Assembly: GCA_023101885.1 (NCBI GenBank)
Contig: JALPQD010000293.1
Location: 291,861 to 355,860 of the forward strand
From: Typhlomys cinereus
Taxonomy: Eukaryota > Chordata > Mammalia > Rodentia > Platacanthomyidae
Length of the DNA: 64,000 bases
Reading direction: 5' to 3'
Below are positions 24,588-36,120 of this stretch, piece after piece; the first letter of the stretch is position 1; every line of letters begins with the position of its first letter. The position numbers were made by a program, and so were the translations under genes. Under the pieces are notes generated by a model. The model made no database searches. It saw only the letters and a list, made by a program, of their open reading frames with translations, and was not told the DNA's origin.

Positions 24588-25380
24588 TGTTGTTTTATCT
24601 CTTAAGACCTTCTTTCAATTTCTGCATGTTTTTGACTGAACTGAATTAGTTGGTATCACTGCTCTCAGGCAGTTATTACTAGTGTTTGCCTTGGTGTTGG
24701 TTATGCTTGTTGTTATTGTTATTTCCTAGATGAGGGTTTTGGACAGTCAGTACAGGGGGTGGACAGGGGATGAATATTAGTATGGTACTGCAGTTTTACG
24801 ATTTAGTACTTTGGTGATATGTGAGAGTGAGTGGTATAGTCCCTGAAGTTGTATATGTTTTGGGAGTGGTTATATGTAAAAGTTACCATTCAGTAACTAA
24901 TAATTGTAATGAATGGGATGGTAAAAAGGGGGGTTTACTTATCTTTGGGTTGGATGCAAAGAATCTCTCCAATGTGATAGGATGAATTTAACGGATTTCA
25001 GAAGTGTGGCCTTTGTTCCCTAGAGCTTTGCTTGAGTGTTCTTTGGACTGTGTTGAATTCTGATGAGCAGTGTGTCCTCCCTGGACTGGGGCACAGTGAA
25101 TCCTCACTGGACCGCGTGCACAACCCTGGCAGGTGGGGAAAGGGCACAGGTGCTGGAGGCCTGTGCAAATAACCTGGGGACCTGGGGTGTGGCCGAGGGG
25201 TCCTCCCTGGCCTGGAGCAGCACCTGCTCCAACTGGCTGGTAGGAGGAGCTGGGACCTGTGGGTTACCTGAGGCTTGGGGGGTGAGAAGGGTGTGATTAC
25301 CTGGGGCACAGTGTATCCTTGCTGGACTGCACGTGCAACTCCAGGTAGGTGGGGAAAGGTAAAAAGGAGTTTTTTTATCC
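24588..25380 (-). promoter_or_regulatory. L1-B 5'UTR with repeated promoter unit
   Basis: The region upstream of the ORF1 start on the minus strand. A 60-bp segment occurs twice, at about 25086-25145 and 25299-25359 (plus-strand signature 'ctggggcacagtg' then 'aggtggggaaagg'), about 215 bp apart. The GC-rich part is at 25080-25360. Rodent L1 5'UTRs commonly consist of repeated monomers that serve as promoter, so this is read as one full unit plus a partial unit. Only about the first 60 bp next to ORF1 resemble the L1-C leader. Confidence 0.7.
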
Positions 25381-28300
25381 CACAGTTACTTTGAGATTGG
25401 TATGCCTTTCCTAGTACTACCACCAAAGTCTAAATAGCCTATGTAACCCATGAGAATAGCAAAAGCATTAATATGATTTCCTTTGACTTAAGACAGAACT
25501 AAATGTAGCTTAGCTATGAACCTGTTCATAAGGCCTTAGGTGTAATACTTGACAGCAATGAGTCTGAGTGTCTTTATGGTCCAAGAAGAAAAATAAATCA
25601 CAAACCACCATCAGTACGCATTGTGTTTAACATGATTAGCACATTTTTTGTTGCATAAGGAGCAGAAGACACGTTGTTATTGCTATCAAAAGTTCTTCCT
25701 ACGAAATGTGACCTCATGAAGTGGAAGTCTATGGAGGTTCTAAGACCATCCTTAAATATACCAAAAATTTTAGTCTCCAAACTCCAAACTCCAAAATGCT
25801 ACTTTTACAAAAGTAGTGTGGTATAAGAAACTTTTTAAGAAACTATTTTTTCCATCAGAGCACAATACACTGTTCACTACTGTAAGCTTCTGTAGGGAGT
25901 TCAAGATAATTAAAAGATTGATCTTCTGAAAATGATGCTTAATAACAGGCAAGAAGGGGAAGTTATCTGAAGTTTCAAACATCATTTTTAAGTTAATGTA
26001 ACCTGAGCTGTGTGTGAACCATCCAGAACATATGTGATCAATACATTCAGGCTGAAGTCAATGGGCCAGAGATTAGAGGAGACAACCTTCACTTGGCTAG
26101 TTCATTCAGTGAGAGATGAATGAAAGAACCACTTATTAGAGCTTCAGTTTCCAGATAATAACAGTTTAGAATTTCAAGGGCAATTTTTACATGTTTTCTA
26201 AATGAGAAAACAATTTTATACATGTATATAGTCATGTATTTCTGTAGACATCATGATAAAAGCCATTACACTAAGTTCAAATCTTCATGTGCATCTGAAC
26301 TCCTTCCTTTCCTAGTCCAAAGTCTTTAGACAAAAAAGCAAATAGACCTTCCACATTCCTTTTCAGCATTTTCTTTTGTCAGGATTCAGCATCACATTTT
26401 TTTCTACCACCTCTTAATCTCTGTTATGTTCTAAGACTTCGTAGCCAGGTTTTCTATATATTGTATTTCCCTGCAAGGCAATTTTTCTTGTGCTCTATCA
26501 ACCTTAATAGAAGATCATGTCTCTTCAGAAACTGTTTCATGCATAAACTATGCATGCATAAAATCTGATATGTCATTTTAGTCATTACAGATATGTGTAT
26601 GCAAATACATAGAGATACACAGAGATGAACATATACATAAGTTTTGTGTCAATATTATTACCTCCTGTTCACTCTTTCGATTTTCTTCCTTTTTACTTAA
26701 TGAAAAGTTACCACATAAAACAACACAACACACACAAAACAACTTACACAGTAATTCTAAAGTGTAGATTGTTAGCCTCTAAAACAAACATCAATGAAAG
26801 CTGAAGCTCAAAATAGAGGTCAAAAGAATTTCCTAAGTGTCCACAGGGCTCGAGCAGCAGAAAATATGAATGCTTTGCTTCCTCTTCTGTAAGCTATTCA
26901 ACCTGTATGAAAATCACATGAACCTTCTGGCCTGAGTTATCTTTTAAGTTTGGCTAGATCTTCCATACTGCATGAAAATGAGCAATGCTGTTATGTAAAA
27001 CTTCAGAAACATAGCACAATTTGTCCTCCGAACATGTCCATATTATTTATTCTGATCTTGAAAGGCTCATCCATCTATTTGTTGCATCCTCATTTAGTAT
27101 TCACATATCTTTTAGCAAGCAAAAACATTTTTTAAATTCTGCGACTTTCATATATAAATACATTTAATTCATGTTTTCATTTACTACCCATTCTTTTTCC
27201 CTCTCCAGACCCACTTCATATTTTTTCCTTTCCAGACAGTCTCCCTCCTAATTTCACATCCATTTGCATGTATGACCTCCTGTTCATCTGGGATGTCTGT
27301 ACTGGTAAGTGCCTGGTACTTTCTGGGGCATGGATAACTTGTCAGCAAGTAAATAATTGAGTAAATAAGCTCCTTTTCTCTTAGTTTCTCAAGATGGTAT
27401 AGTATTTCTTGAGAGCTTCCTTAATCTACGGTGATATGTTGATAGGTTGATACTGTGCCTGTCTGGTGATAGGAGAAATTCATTTTATGTGAGCCTTGTC
27501 ATACACATTAGAGCATGTTGTGACAAATAAAGCATTCATATTGAAACTTGTACATGTGATCTTAACTTTGAATTGACAGTTTAAACGACCATTGAGGAAT
27601 CTGGGCTGAGATTAGAGATTGGGACTAGTGAGTGATTCTTGGAATGATTTTTGAGATGTTTGGCATTTCCAAGCAGAAATACAAAGTATGCCATAGCAAA
27701 ATACTCATTTGTCCCTTGGAAATTTTAAAAATTAAACCTTTCCACTATTATATTTTTCATTATTATGAAATATAGACAGGAAACATTAAACAGAATGAAG
27801 TCTACTTGGAGGGTTGTTGAGTGATTTTTTTTCAATTTCAAATTAACAATCTAACTACAGAGAATATTGATACTTATTAAACACCCACTTTTTTGAGCCT
27901 AGTGAGAAAGAAGAGATATTCATTTTGAGAGCTTTTCTAAATAAACACCAGCAAATAAATTGAATTTATTATTATAGCATGTATTAAAATTTCTGTAATT
28001 TAACATTTCTAATGACTTTATCCTTGTGTTATAAAAAGCTAATTATTCATCAAAAATTATAAAAATAAAATAAATTCATAATTTTGACTTTGTTGCATAA
28101 AGTATGAGCAGTCAAACAGTAGGAAATCTCCCACTTTTAAGGTAAAACTCCCAGTCCATAAATTTGAATTGTTCTTATGGTATATAATGCATGTTTTAAA
28201 GGTATCTGACATATAAAAATCTGCATGGCTATTCATAAAATTGTTTTCTATAAAATTTCCCTAAGTAGTACATACTTCAGATATATTTAATATTGCATTG

Positions 28301-28479
28301 TTTATATAAAAATTAAAAGCAATCACATATGATATTCACTTATTTTGTCTATATATTTTCTTGATAATGTTATAAATTTGTAGAACTCATAGTAGTTCAG
28401 TGTGTTTGGAAGGTATTAGTTCATTTTGTATATTTTTATATTTACAGAAACCTGTCACAGTTGTCAGGTAAAGTGCTAC
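25381..28479. other. Unassigned AT-rich sequence
   Basis: No gene is recognised over 3.1 kb. A pyrimidine-rich patch at about 27180-27300 has the texture of an old LINE 3' end but could not be placed. Short frames such as 25598-25780 and 25770-25985 (minus) have no domain. Confidence 0.4.
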
Positions 28480-28612
28480 TTTTTTGCCTATTTTGAGTGA
28501 ATAACTGGGAGCCCAGAGACCTCAATTTTCCCAAGTCAAATGTTGACTAAGCATCAGAGTTGACACCTGGGACAGAGTCCTCTGCCTGTAGACTCATAGC
28601 TATTTCTATGTT
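28480..28612 (-). repeat. Possible MIR core fragment, minus orientation
   Basis: The order 'gggagcccagagacc', 'ttttcccaagtcaaatg', 'gcatcagagttgacacctgg', 'gtcctctgcctg' follows the reverse of the conserved MIR core. The copy is very diverged and the limits are approximate. Confidence 0.4.
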
Positions 28613-30090
28613 CTCACAATGACCTAAACCTTAAACTTTCTGAAGTCTCTTATCAGTGACAATATGTCTTATAAATTAATGCAGGGCATGTCTAGATACT
28701 TCTTATTCAAGTTTAGATCTGATGTGAAGCCAGAACCCAAGTACTTTTTATTGAGAGTCTACTAGAACAGTTAGATGAATCCTTTCTCATTTTAATCTAT
28801 ACTTTATCTTATTTTCTGACTTTTCAGTGCATTTATTTCAGTAATCTTTTATCACTAAATGTTGTTTTAGTCATTGCTAGTTTTTAAAGTGTCACCCAAA
28901 CTACTCAAGCTCTAAGTATTAATATTTTTTAAAATGAGAAGATTTCTTTCCTGAAACTATCTGTAATAAAATCAGTTTCCTGTCTTCATTTTAATAATTA
29001 GCAAGTTTCCAAATTATCTTGATCTCATCAAATTGCTAGTTTGATTTACTTTTTCCCTGAAACTACAATATCTATGCTCATTTATTTTTAAGATACATTA
29101 TGTAAGAAATCCTCTTTCATATAAAATGTTATTAATGGTGTGTTTCTAGAATAATGCAATGACAATGGGTGAGAATAATGTGGTTTTTAATGGAAATTTC
29201 TGCAAAATCATGTTACATATTTAATTAGTAACTAGTTTTTAAATAATGTAATATTAAGAAATAGGCTAAACATTATTATGAAGCTATACAAATAAATAGA
29301 TTTGAGATTTTCCACTCACAGAGAACTTTTTTTGTGTGACTTTTTCGTAATGTTTCTTGACACATATGTGATGTGGTTCTTGAATACATTTAAATATGTT
29401 CAAATCCGCCTTAGGAGTGTAAGAAATTAAAAATGCAGTTCTAATATCTCTATCTTCGAATAGCTCTGTATTTGCTCATATGCTGACCTCATTGTCCTCT
29501 TAGTCTTCCAGTGTGATGAATGCACTGGGGGATTTTTGTCCCTTTTCAAGGAAGGAAAAACTTGACAAAAGATTCTGAACCACATAGACCACATCTCAAA
29601 GAAGACAGAAAACTCTGCATTTCCCTCACCTTCTCCTGGGTTCATGGTAATGTGAAACTTTGAACAGGAGCTGTCTGTAGCATCTTCCATGCAATGGAAA
29701 GAAATGACCAATTTGAAGCTGTGATATTTCTGGATATTCATGTTAATTCTGGCAAATGATTCTGGTATTAGGATTCTAATGTCTTCCTTCCTTAGAAAAG
29801 TGCCTTGAGTTTCTGCATTCTATGGAATAATTAGCATATTCAATTCTTGTACTAATTACTTGGTTCACAATTGCAAAAAGACTGAGAATGAACACCCTTG
29901 AGTTCTTGGCTGAAGGAGTCCAAATGGAGACTCCCTGCATAGCTCATGTGCAGAGATAAAATTTATCCTGGAGTTCACATTCAATCCATCTTTTCCCTTT
30001 CTCAATCTCCCTCGGTTCCTTAGAACCATCTCTGTGCCAACTCTGTACACAGAATCCCAACCAAACAATTACTTTAAGGTGTCAACAAAT
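28613..30090. other. Unassigned AT-rich sequence
   Basis: No gene or confident repeat. Minus frames at 29427-29741 (104 residues) and 29865-30068 have no recognisable domain, no signal peptide and no context, and are treated as chance frames. Confidence 0.4.
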
Positions 30091-30093
30091 TTT

Positions 30094-30169
30094 TTGGACA
30101 CACACATACACAAACATGTATATTGTTTTATATCTACATACATGCACTTGTGTGTGTGTGTGTGTCCAA
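30094..30169. repeat. Hairpin made of CA and TG arms
   Basis: The left arm 'ttggacacacaca' (30094-30106) is the exact reverse complement of the right arm ending 'tgtgtgtgtccaa' (30157-30169). The spacer includes 'tatattgttttatatctaca'. It may be a short inverted duplication of a CA microsatellite. Confidence 0.7.
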
Positions 30170-30316
30170 ATATAATCACATTTTTAAAGTTCATAGTGTT
30201 TTCTTGATCTTCTCTTTTTCCTTCCTTTAGAAATCAGTTTCTCCTTGGGTCCCAAACATTCATTTTGGACCACTTCACTTTTTCCATGCCATAATACTGA
30301 CTTAAGCAGCAGTATT

Positions 30317-30483
30317 TAGTTGCCTGGAATACAGTCAGCTCAAGTCATTTTGCATTTGGGCTGTTAGCTTCCTTGTCCACTGTTTCCATGTGCAAGACTG
30401 CAGTGACTGCATTTGATGTAAGAGGCCTGAGCAGCATGTACACATCTTAGCACTGCATCACCTGTGGTCTTCCCATGGAAACA
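30317..30483. repeat. Duplicated 167-bp segment, copy 1
   Basis: This segment starts 'tagttgcctggaatacag' and ends 'tcttcccatggaaaca'. It recurs in the same orientation at 31375-31541. By hand I count about 16 mismatches and no gaps. I do not recognise it as part of a known repeat family. Copy 1 lies in non-repeat sequence and may be the source. Confidence 0.9.
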
Positions 30484-30519
30484 GGGAGGAAAACTCCTGG
30501 AGAGAAGCTTGTCTCCACA

Positions 30520-30722
30520 GCATTGTATACAGCTTTGTACTTTTAAACAGATTACAATTACGTCATGTCATATGATCCTCATAGAAATCCTCACAGGCTG
30601 GACACTTTAAAGACAGAGAGATAGGCTCAAAGAGGTTTTCCATAAAAGCTGGTGAGTTGCTGGAGAAATTGGAGCTCCTAATGTCACACGAGTGATCTGC
30701 TGCAGCTGTGTTGGAAGGCACA
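30520..30722 (-). repeat. MIR fragment, minus orientation
   Basis: The order 'gatcctcatagaaatcctca', 'gacagagagataggctcaaa', 'gaggttttcc' and 'aatgtcacacgagtgatctg' follows the reversed MIR SINE ('tcctcacaacaaccc', 'aaactgaggctcagagagg', 'ggtcacacagctag'). Diverged, with approximate limits. Confidence 0.6.
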
Positions 30723-30772
30723 TCTAAAGCTTACAATGCATCATTTTGGAAAAACTTATTTGCTTCTTATTT

Positions 30773-30788
30773 TTATTAAACATTTTAT

Positions 30789-30834
<46 letters not shown>

Positions 30835-31073
30835 ACGTGTGTATCAGAAGCACTGTGTGTGCCGATAGAGGACCAGGAGTGATTTTGGCAATCATCTGGA
30901 TTACTCTAACACTTTTAAGCTTTGTTCTGGTTTTCTAGGCTCCACCTTCAAGGGCCAGAAGTGCAGGCAGCTGCCATTTCTGCCCACCATTTTTATGTGG
31001 GATCAGGGATTTGAACTCAGATCCTTCTGTTTTCGAGGCAGAGACATAAGCTCTGAGCCATCTCTTCAGCCCA
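30773..31073 (-). repeat. Long B4-like SINE, minus orientation, with TG run
   Basis: The right end 'gctctgagccatctcttcag' followed by 'ccc' is the reverse of the tRNA-derived head, and 'gggatttgaactcagatcct' is the box B region. The body has 'aggctccaccttcaagggcc', also found in the copy at 48770-49035. A (TG)n run at 30793-30829 precedes the body on the tail side. Length about 300 bp. Confidence 0.8.
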
Positions 31074-31285
31074 GTGCTTCTTATTTTTGGAGACATTTAT
31101 TTTACTTAGAAAAGTTATGCATCATTGAAAATGTGAACAAGTTGAATTGACTACTGAGGCACTGGCAAAAGGAGAGCCTTCCACACTTGAACAGTGAGAG
31201 CATTCTGACCTATGATACCAGTTTCTGATTGTAGTGGGGATGTCCTTTCATGTCTTGAAATACTGTTTCTAGCAGTTTAGAAGAG

Positions 31286-31613
31286 GACCAGGAGACGGTT
31301 CAGTAAATAAAGGTGCTTGCCATACAAGCCTGATAGCCTGAGTTCAATCCCAAGAACCCATGTAAAGATGAAAGTAGTTGCCTGGAATACAGAGACCTCA
31401 AGTCATTTTGTATTTGGGCCTTTAGCTTCTTTGTCCACTGTTTCCATGTGCATGACTGCAGTGACTGCATTTGATGTAAGATGCCTGAGTAGCATGTATA
31501 CATCTTAGTATTGTATCAGCTGTGATCTTCCCATGGAAACAAAGTTGTCCTCTGACCTCTGCAGATAGACTGAACATGCGCACATATGTGCTCACAAAAC
31601 AGTTGTACACACA
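31286..31613 (+). repeat. B2-like SINE split by a duplicated segment
   Basis: The 5' half (about 31286-31374) reads 'accaggagacggttcagtaa' and then a box B-like 'gttcaatcccaagaaccc'. The 3' half resumes at 31541 with 'aaagttgtcctctgacctct'. Between them sits the 167-bp segment also found at 30317-30483. An (AAT)n run at 31614-31661 follows at the position of the A-rich tail. Confidence 0.8.
31375..31541. repeat. Duplicated 167-bp segment, copy 2 (inside a SINE)
   Basis: Same orientation as copy 1, with its start about 1,058 bp to the right. It sits between the two halves of a B2-like SINE. The short 'tagttg' at its left end is shared by both copies. A patch copied from nearby DNA during break repair would give this picture. 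Confidence 0.9.
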
Positions 31614-31661
31614 CAATAATAATAATCATAATATAATAATAATAATAATAATAATAATAAA
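31614..31661. repeat. (AAT)n microsatellite
   Basis: A run of AAT/ATA units with one 'catcaa'-type interruption near 31626. It lies directly 3' of the split SINE and probably grew from its A-rich tail. Confidence 0.9.
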
Positions 31662-33653
31662 TTTTCTACAACTGCCATGCAAGTTGCTTAGAATAAGAGC
31701 AGCTGACGGTTCATCCCTAAATAAGGCAGCATTCCACTCATTCTAAGACAGGAAGCATCGCAGAAGAAGGGGTGGGAGGCATGTAAGAATTAGAATACAA
31801 AGAGAAGGGTGCACACCATCCTCCAGACATCACATAAACTCAACCAAGAGTTCACATCAGCTGTGGTTACCTGCACACTAGCCTGGTCAAATGGTTAGTC
31901 ACCAATTGGGACATCCCTTAAAGGTTCCACTCCTTACTGCTGAGTTTGTATCTATTGATAGATTCTGGTAGAAGGCCAATTATTAACTTGAGCTGCATCC
32001 CCAATACTGAGTCCACCATGTTCTGAACCCATGGTCACACAAATGACTATCATTTGATTACTTTTCATTATCTCTACATTTACGGGCATGTTTGTATATG
32101 TTTCCAAGCATGCATTATTGTCCAAGTTTAACTACACCATGCAATTATTTGACTATGGCACATCATTCTTAACAATTTTATAATGCACAGAATAAAATTC
32201 TCATACGCTGAAGTGCTTGCAATCCTCAGTTGCTGTTCTTATGCTTCTTATGCCACATATGTTCTTATGTTGCAGAAATTCTGGGCAATGGCATCATAAC
32301 ATCCCTTGGGCTGCACCATCAGATAATCCAGGAAAGACACACTCTGCCATAGCCCGTCTAGGAACTCTCCTGGGTAGGGAAAGCTTTATGAAGCCATCAT
32401 TGATTGTGAGCAGTCGCCATGGGTCAGAATTGGATTCGGGGAGCAATTCCCAGCTACATATTAGGAAGAATTGAGAGGATGTAAGGAGAAGGAGAGAGTC
32501 CATGAGAATGTGTAACAGAGAAGAGACTGGCTTCTCTTTGCTCCTGCACTGAGCTGTTTGCTCCCTGCTGAGTCAGGATTCTCACATGATGGAAGGGAGC
32601 TAAATTCCTGGTGGCTCAGGAGTCATATATGCAATTAGCTATTTTGCTACAGATCCCAAACAAAACATAGAATGGCTTATACCAAGCTGAATTCTGTTTG
32701 AAGCCATGGATATGGTCAGTGGGGACATGCCCCTGCAAGGGGCAGTGCGTGTCATTCTCCAATCCCTTAACCTTTGTCTTAAGTATTTGCTTGGTCTGTA
32801 GTTGAGTGTTTACTTTCTGCTCAAGAGCCACAGCTGCCATCAGGAGTCTGTTGATGGAGTAGGAGGCAGCAATGACTCTGCCACACTCAGGTGGTAGGCT
32901 GCTCCTACTCATGTGCTTCACTCCTGCTCACGCGAGCTTCTTGGTCCTTCTTCCATGCCATCCTCCCTGTCTCCTGCCTAACTTCTTTCAGGTAGCTAAC
33001 ACAGTCTACACATCAGCAGATACAAACTTAATTCACTTCCCATGTCCAGAGGCCTCTGCCGTAGCATGCTGAGGCTCATTTACTTCTGTCCATGGAGGGC
33101 TTGCTGGGTTACTGGACACCTGTAAGTACTGCCTGAGATGTCATTCACAAGTACTGGGTCTTTAATGTCAAATATGTACAGAATGATTTGTTTTCAATGT
33201 GTGAGGTGCTTAAGGGCAGAATTGTGGGTTTGTTTCAGTGCTGTGTAGGGCCAGGGCCTGGCACCACTTCCATCCTGACAGTCACTATCACGCACTTCAC
33301 TAAACACAATCTTTTGATAATCTCCAGTTTCGACATCCCCAAGTTTTATAGATTGTGTCTTTTTGCTTTTGCTCAACTTACATGTTCTTTTTTTTTTAAT
33401 TTTACTTTATTTTGTGATTATCTTAAAAAGTGGTTGTTTTCCTTCGGACATCTTCACAAATATTTAGGCTATCTGCTCCTCACCCCAATCCTCTGCTCTT
33501 ACCTTCTGCTCCTCAGCATCCCAATCCTGTGTGCTCTATCATCCACCCAACTTTTCTCTCTTTCGCCCTCTTTTTTTTCTCTTTCTCTTTCTCTCATGGG
33601 CCTCTTTCTCATTCCTCAGCCTTAGAACAACTCACTTCTGAATAAATACAAAT
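31662..33653. other. Unassigned sequence
   Basis: No gene is recognised. The stretch at 33386-33645 is T- and CT-rich and could be the reversed 3' end of an old LINE. Frames at 32217-32474 (plus), 32616-32921 (minus) and 33188-33625 (plus, 145 residues) lack domains. The last is hydrophobic and leucine/phenylalanine-rich because of the CT-rich sequence beneath it. Confidence 0.4.
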
Positions 33654-33663
33654 GTATATGTAT

Positions 33664-33708
<45 letters not shown>

Positions 33709-33712
33709 CATA
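33654..33712. repeat. (CA)n microsatellite
   Basis: Mostly uninterrupted CA dinucleotides with two short 'tata' breaks. Confidence 0.95.
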
Positions 33713-33854
33713 TGAGGGAAAAATGTGTGTATGATTCATTCTCTCAAATCAAATACTGGCAAAGAATAAGTTTCAAATGCAGGGGTACAGGTTTGGTCAA
33801 GATACTGTACAAAGATGTGGGAGATCAGAATGGAGACAGTGAAGAGAAAGTAAG

Positions 33855-34050
33855 TCCCAAACATGGCTCCATCCTGTGGAGGTGAATAAACCCCAAGGTG
33901 GCTCACCATGGAGATGAATAAATCCCAGGATGACTCCATCACCACGGAGATGGAGACGGATAAATTCCAGGATGGCCTAATCATCGTGGAGCTGACTAAG
34001 TCCCAAAGATGGAGACAAATAACTACCGAGAATGGTCCGATCACCATGGC
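33855..34050. repeat. Degenerate minisatellite, about 36-42-bp unit
   Basis: About five units follow the pattern 'atggctcc', 'atcaccatggag', 'atgaataaatcccaagg' with substitutions and length changes. Units start near 33861, 33899, 33931, 33973 and 34009. The units are far enough apart in sequence to suggest an old array. One plus frame stays open across most of it, which I take as a by-product of repeat units with few stops. Confidence 0.65.
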
Positions 34051-34189
34051 AGTGTCTCTCCTGGTCATGTCCACAACCCTAAACTTCTCATCTATACTTG
34101 CCAATGTATCCTGGCTAAATGAAATATATTTCTGTCTTATCTTAGTTTATAAAAAATTTGCATAATTCAAAACTAAGTCTAAGTTTCCC

Positions 34190-34300
34190 ATGAGTTGATT
34201 TGTTGCTATGATAAAATACCTAACAATAGCAACTTCAGGAATACAGGGCTTCCATTGGCTTATAGTTCGAGGATATAGCCCCGTATGAGAAAGGCAAGAT
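34190..34300 (-). repeat. Old ERVL-type LTR fragment
   Basis: The plus strand reads 'tttgttgctatgataaaata' and later 'ggcttccattggcttatagt'. A common rodent ERVL-type LTR, read in reverse, has the same order of phrases. Only the R/U5 end seems to be present. It is much more diverged than the three LTR copies at 9108, 36121 and 50811. Confidence 0.45.
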
Positions 34301-35129
34301 GTAAAAGTTCAGCTAATAGTGGTTTCCAAAGAGAAAAATATTGTTCTGTCAAAAAAAGAAAAAACCACAAAGTTTCAGGAAGTTGGTCACAGTGAGTCTT
34401 CAGTTAGGAAACAGAAAGAGAAGCTGGTGCACAGTTTCATTTTTCCTTTGTATGCAGTCCTGGATTGTAGCCCAGGGTACAGAGCTACTCACATTTAATC
34501 TAAGCTGGATAATCCCTCAGACAGAGGGTTGTCTCTGCTAATTCTAGACACTGTCAAAATGGGAATCAATACTAACCACTGCACCCTCTTTTTGGGTGAA
34601 CCAGGATTTTATCACCTCACAGATTCAGTCTTTCTTTGTTCTCTCCACAACGAACACTTGCTTAAAACTGACAGGAAGTTTTCCCACTACATACCTGAGA
34701 GTATCAACTATGTATTTAAGACAGGTATCTTAGGAATTACCTATAATATCCCCATAAGTAAAAATATTTATCTGTATGTACTTGCCAAAACAACAATTTA
34801 AAGATGAGAGATTAAGTAGTCTAATAGGTTCCAGTAATAATCGGAAACAGGGAAACATGATAAATACATGTGCCTCTCAAGTGTATGTCTATTTCATTGT
34901 CATTTATTTCAACATTCTTTAAAGGGCAATCCACATCAGAACTACCTCAAGATTCAGTAAAATGAAAATTTCTAGTCACCTACTACTGGGAAAGGATTGA
35001 GAAATCCATATCTTTAATAATTTCCCTAGGGAGTCTCATGTCCTGTGCAATTTGCAAAATCATGCTATAGTTCATAGAACTTCTCTTTTATGATTCTATT
35101 ATTGTATGTATTAAATTCACTGGATGACT
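34301..35129. other. Unassigned AT-rich sequence
   Basis: No gene or confident repeat is seen. A 90-residue plus frame at 34529-34801 has no recognisable domain. Confidence 0.4.
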
Positions 35130-35240
35130 AGTTTCTCCAGGGCAAGACTCATGTCTGATTTCGATATGTATCTGCCACAGTTCACAGCACCATGACTTAT
35201 ACATAATATATACTCAATAAATTCTGCTGAATTATTACCA
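35130..35240 (+). repeat. L2/MIR-type 3' end fragment
   Basis: Phrases in order: 'ctccagggcaagactcatgt', 'cacagttcacagcaccatga', 'actcaataaattctgctgaa'. These follow the shared 3' end of L2 and MIR elements. Diverged, as expected for such old repeats. Confidence 0.6.
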
Positions 35241-36120
35241 GTTCGTGTGTTTCATCAGAGTGAAAATTATTATGAGCCTGTTAAGAGTCAATAATCTATT
35301 TTCTTTATGTGGCAAGCTGTGGCAAATATATGTGAGAATTCAAATATACATATATGTATATATGTGTATATGTATATATGTATATATATAGGTACACTTA
35401 CACATATTAATTGGAAGATTACAGGAAAAATAGTAATGAAAATAATGAACCAATGTGAATGCCCTTTGTCATATTCTTTATGAATTTCCTCTCTGTATAT
35501 GCTAGATTTATATTACATATATAAATATTATATGCTATAGATATAGAACATGTAGATTAATTATTCATGCTTATTTATAAATATGGAAACAGCAAAGCTT
35601 TTGTCGATTTTAATTTGGTGCAAAATCTACCTCCACTATTATTTAAGCATAAGCTATCTATATATTAAACTTTTTTTGCAGGATAGGTTTGAATAAAGTC
35701 TCCAAAGTAATATAAATGCCTTCATTCTCAAGAAAAGTGAAGCATACTCAATGGTTTAATTTCCAGAAGTTTCTGAGCATTTTGTTCGCCTTCTTTATTC
35801 AGTGATTAGACAATGCTTTCTACATGCAGCATTATGAGGGAATTTATCATGTAAACAATGCAGTATAATTTCGAGGTTAAGGACACAAGCCTTCACGGTG
35901 GTTGCAGAAGAGGAAGAAACTACCTTTGTCCCCTGAGAGCAAGCATATCCTTAAAAGATCTGTTTTCAGCTAGTAACTAAATTGAGGGATGGATATATGG
36001 TTCCACTATGAAATGCTGAGTCCAGAATTGAAATGACTTTCTCTGTCTTCTCATTTCTAAGCAAAACTTGTATATCAAAAAGAAGTTGACTACAACAAGA
36101 TGTAAAAGACACATTGCCAT
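35241..36120. other. Unassigned AT-rich sequence with a TA/TG run
   Basis: A TA/TG/CA low-complexity run lies at about 35345-35392. The rest shows no gene or repeat that I can place. Confidence 0.45.

Larger units (their letters stand above)
20175..25380 (-). mobile_element. L1-B: 3'-incomplete LINE-1 with internal inversion
   Basis: A minus-strand L1 with a 5'UTR (about 24588-25380), ORF1 (about 23323-24587, disrupted by an inverted segment) and ORF2 (about 20175-23265). Its 3' end is missing: ORF2 stops in the C-terminal half at the junction with L1-A, and no further L1-B sequence appears to the left of L1-A. It differs from L1-A, L1-C and L1-D at many positions and looks older. Known key residues are changed in both enzyme domains. 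Confidence 0.9.

Noticed and set aside
24998..25426. 142-residue Pro/Ser-rich minus-strand frame
   Set aside because: It lies in the GC-rich L1-B leader, upstream of ORF1. It has no recognised domain and the composition follows from base content.
29427..29741. 104-residue minus frame as a candidate gene
   Set aside because: No domain, signal peptide, splice context or repeat of the frame. Its length is within chance for this base composition.
33188..33625. 145-residue hydrophobic plus frame that could pass for a membrane protein
   Set aside because: The hydrophobic run is caused by T- and CT-rich DNA. There is no start context, no family match and no neighbouring exon signal.
33654..33712. 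Short-spaced repeats that could be mistaken for a CRISPR-like array
   Set aside because: This is a plain CA microsatellite in mammalian DNA, with no repeat-spacer structure.
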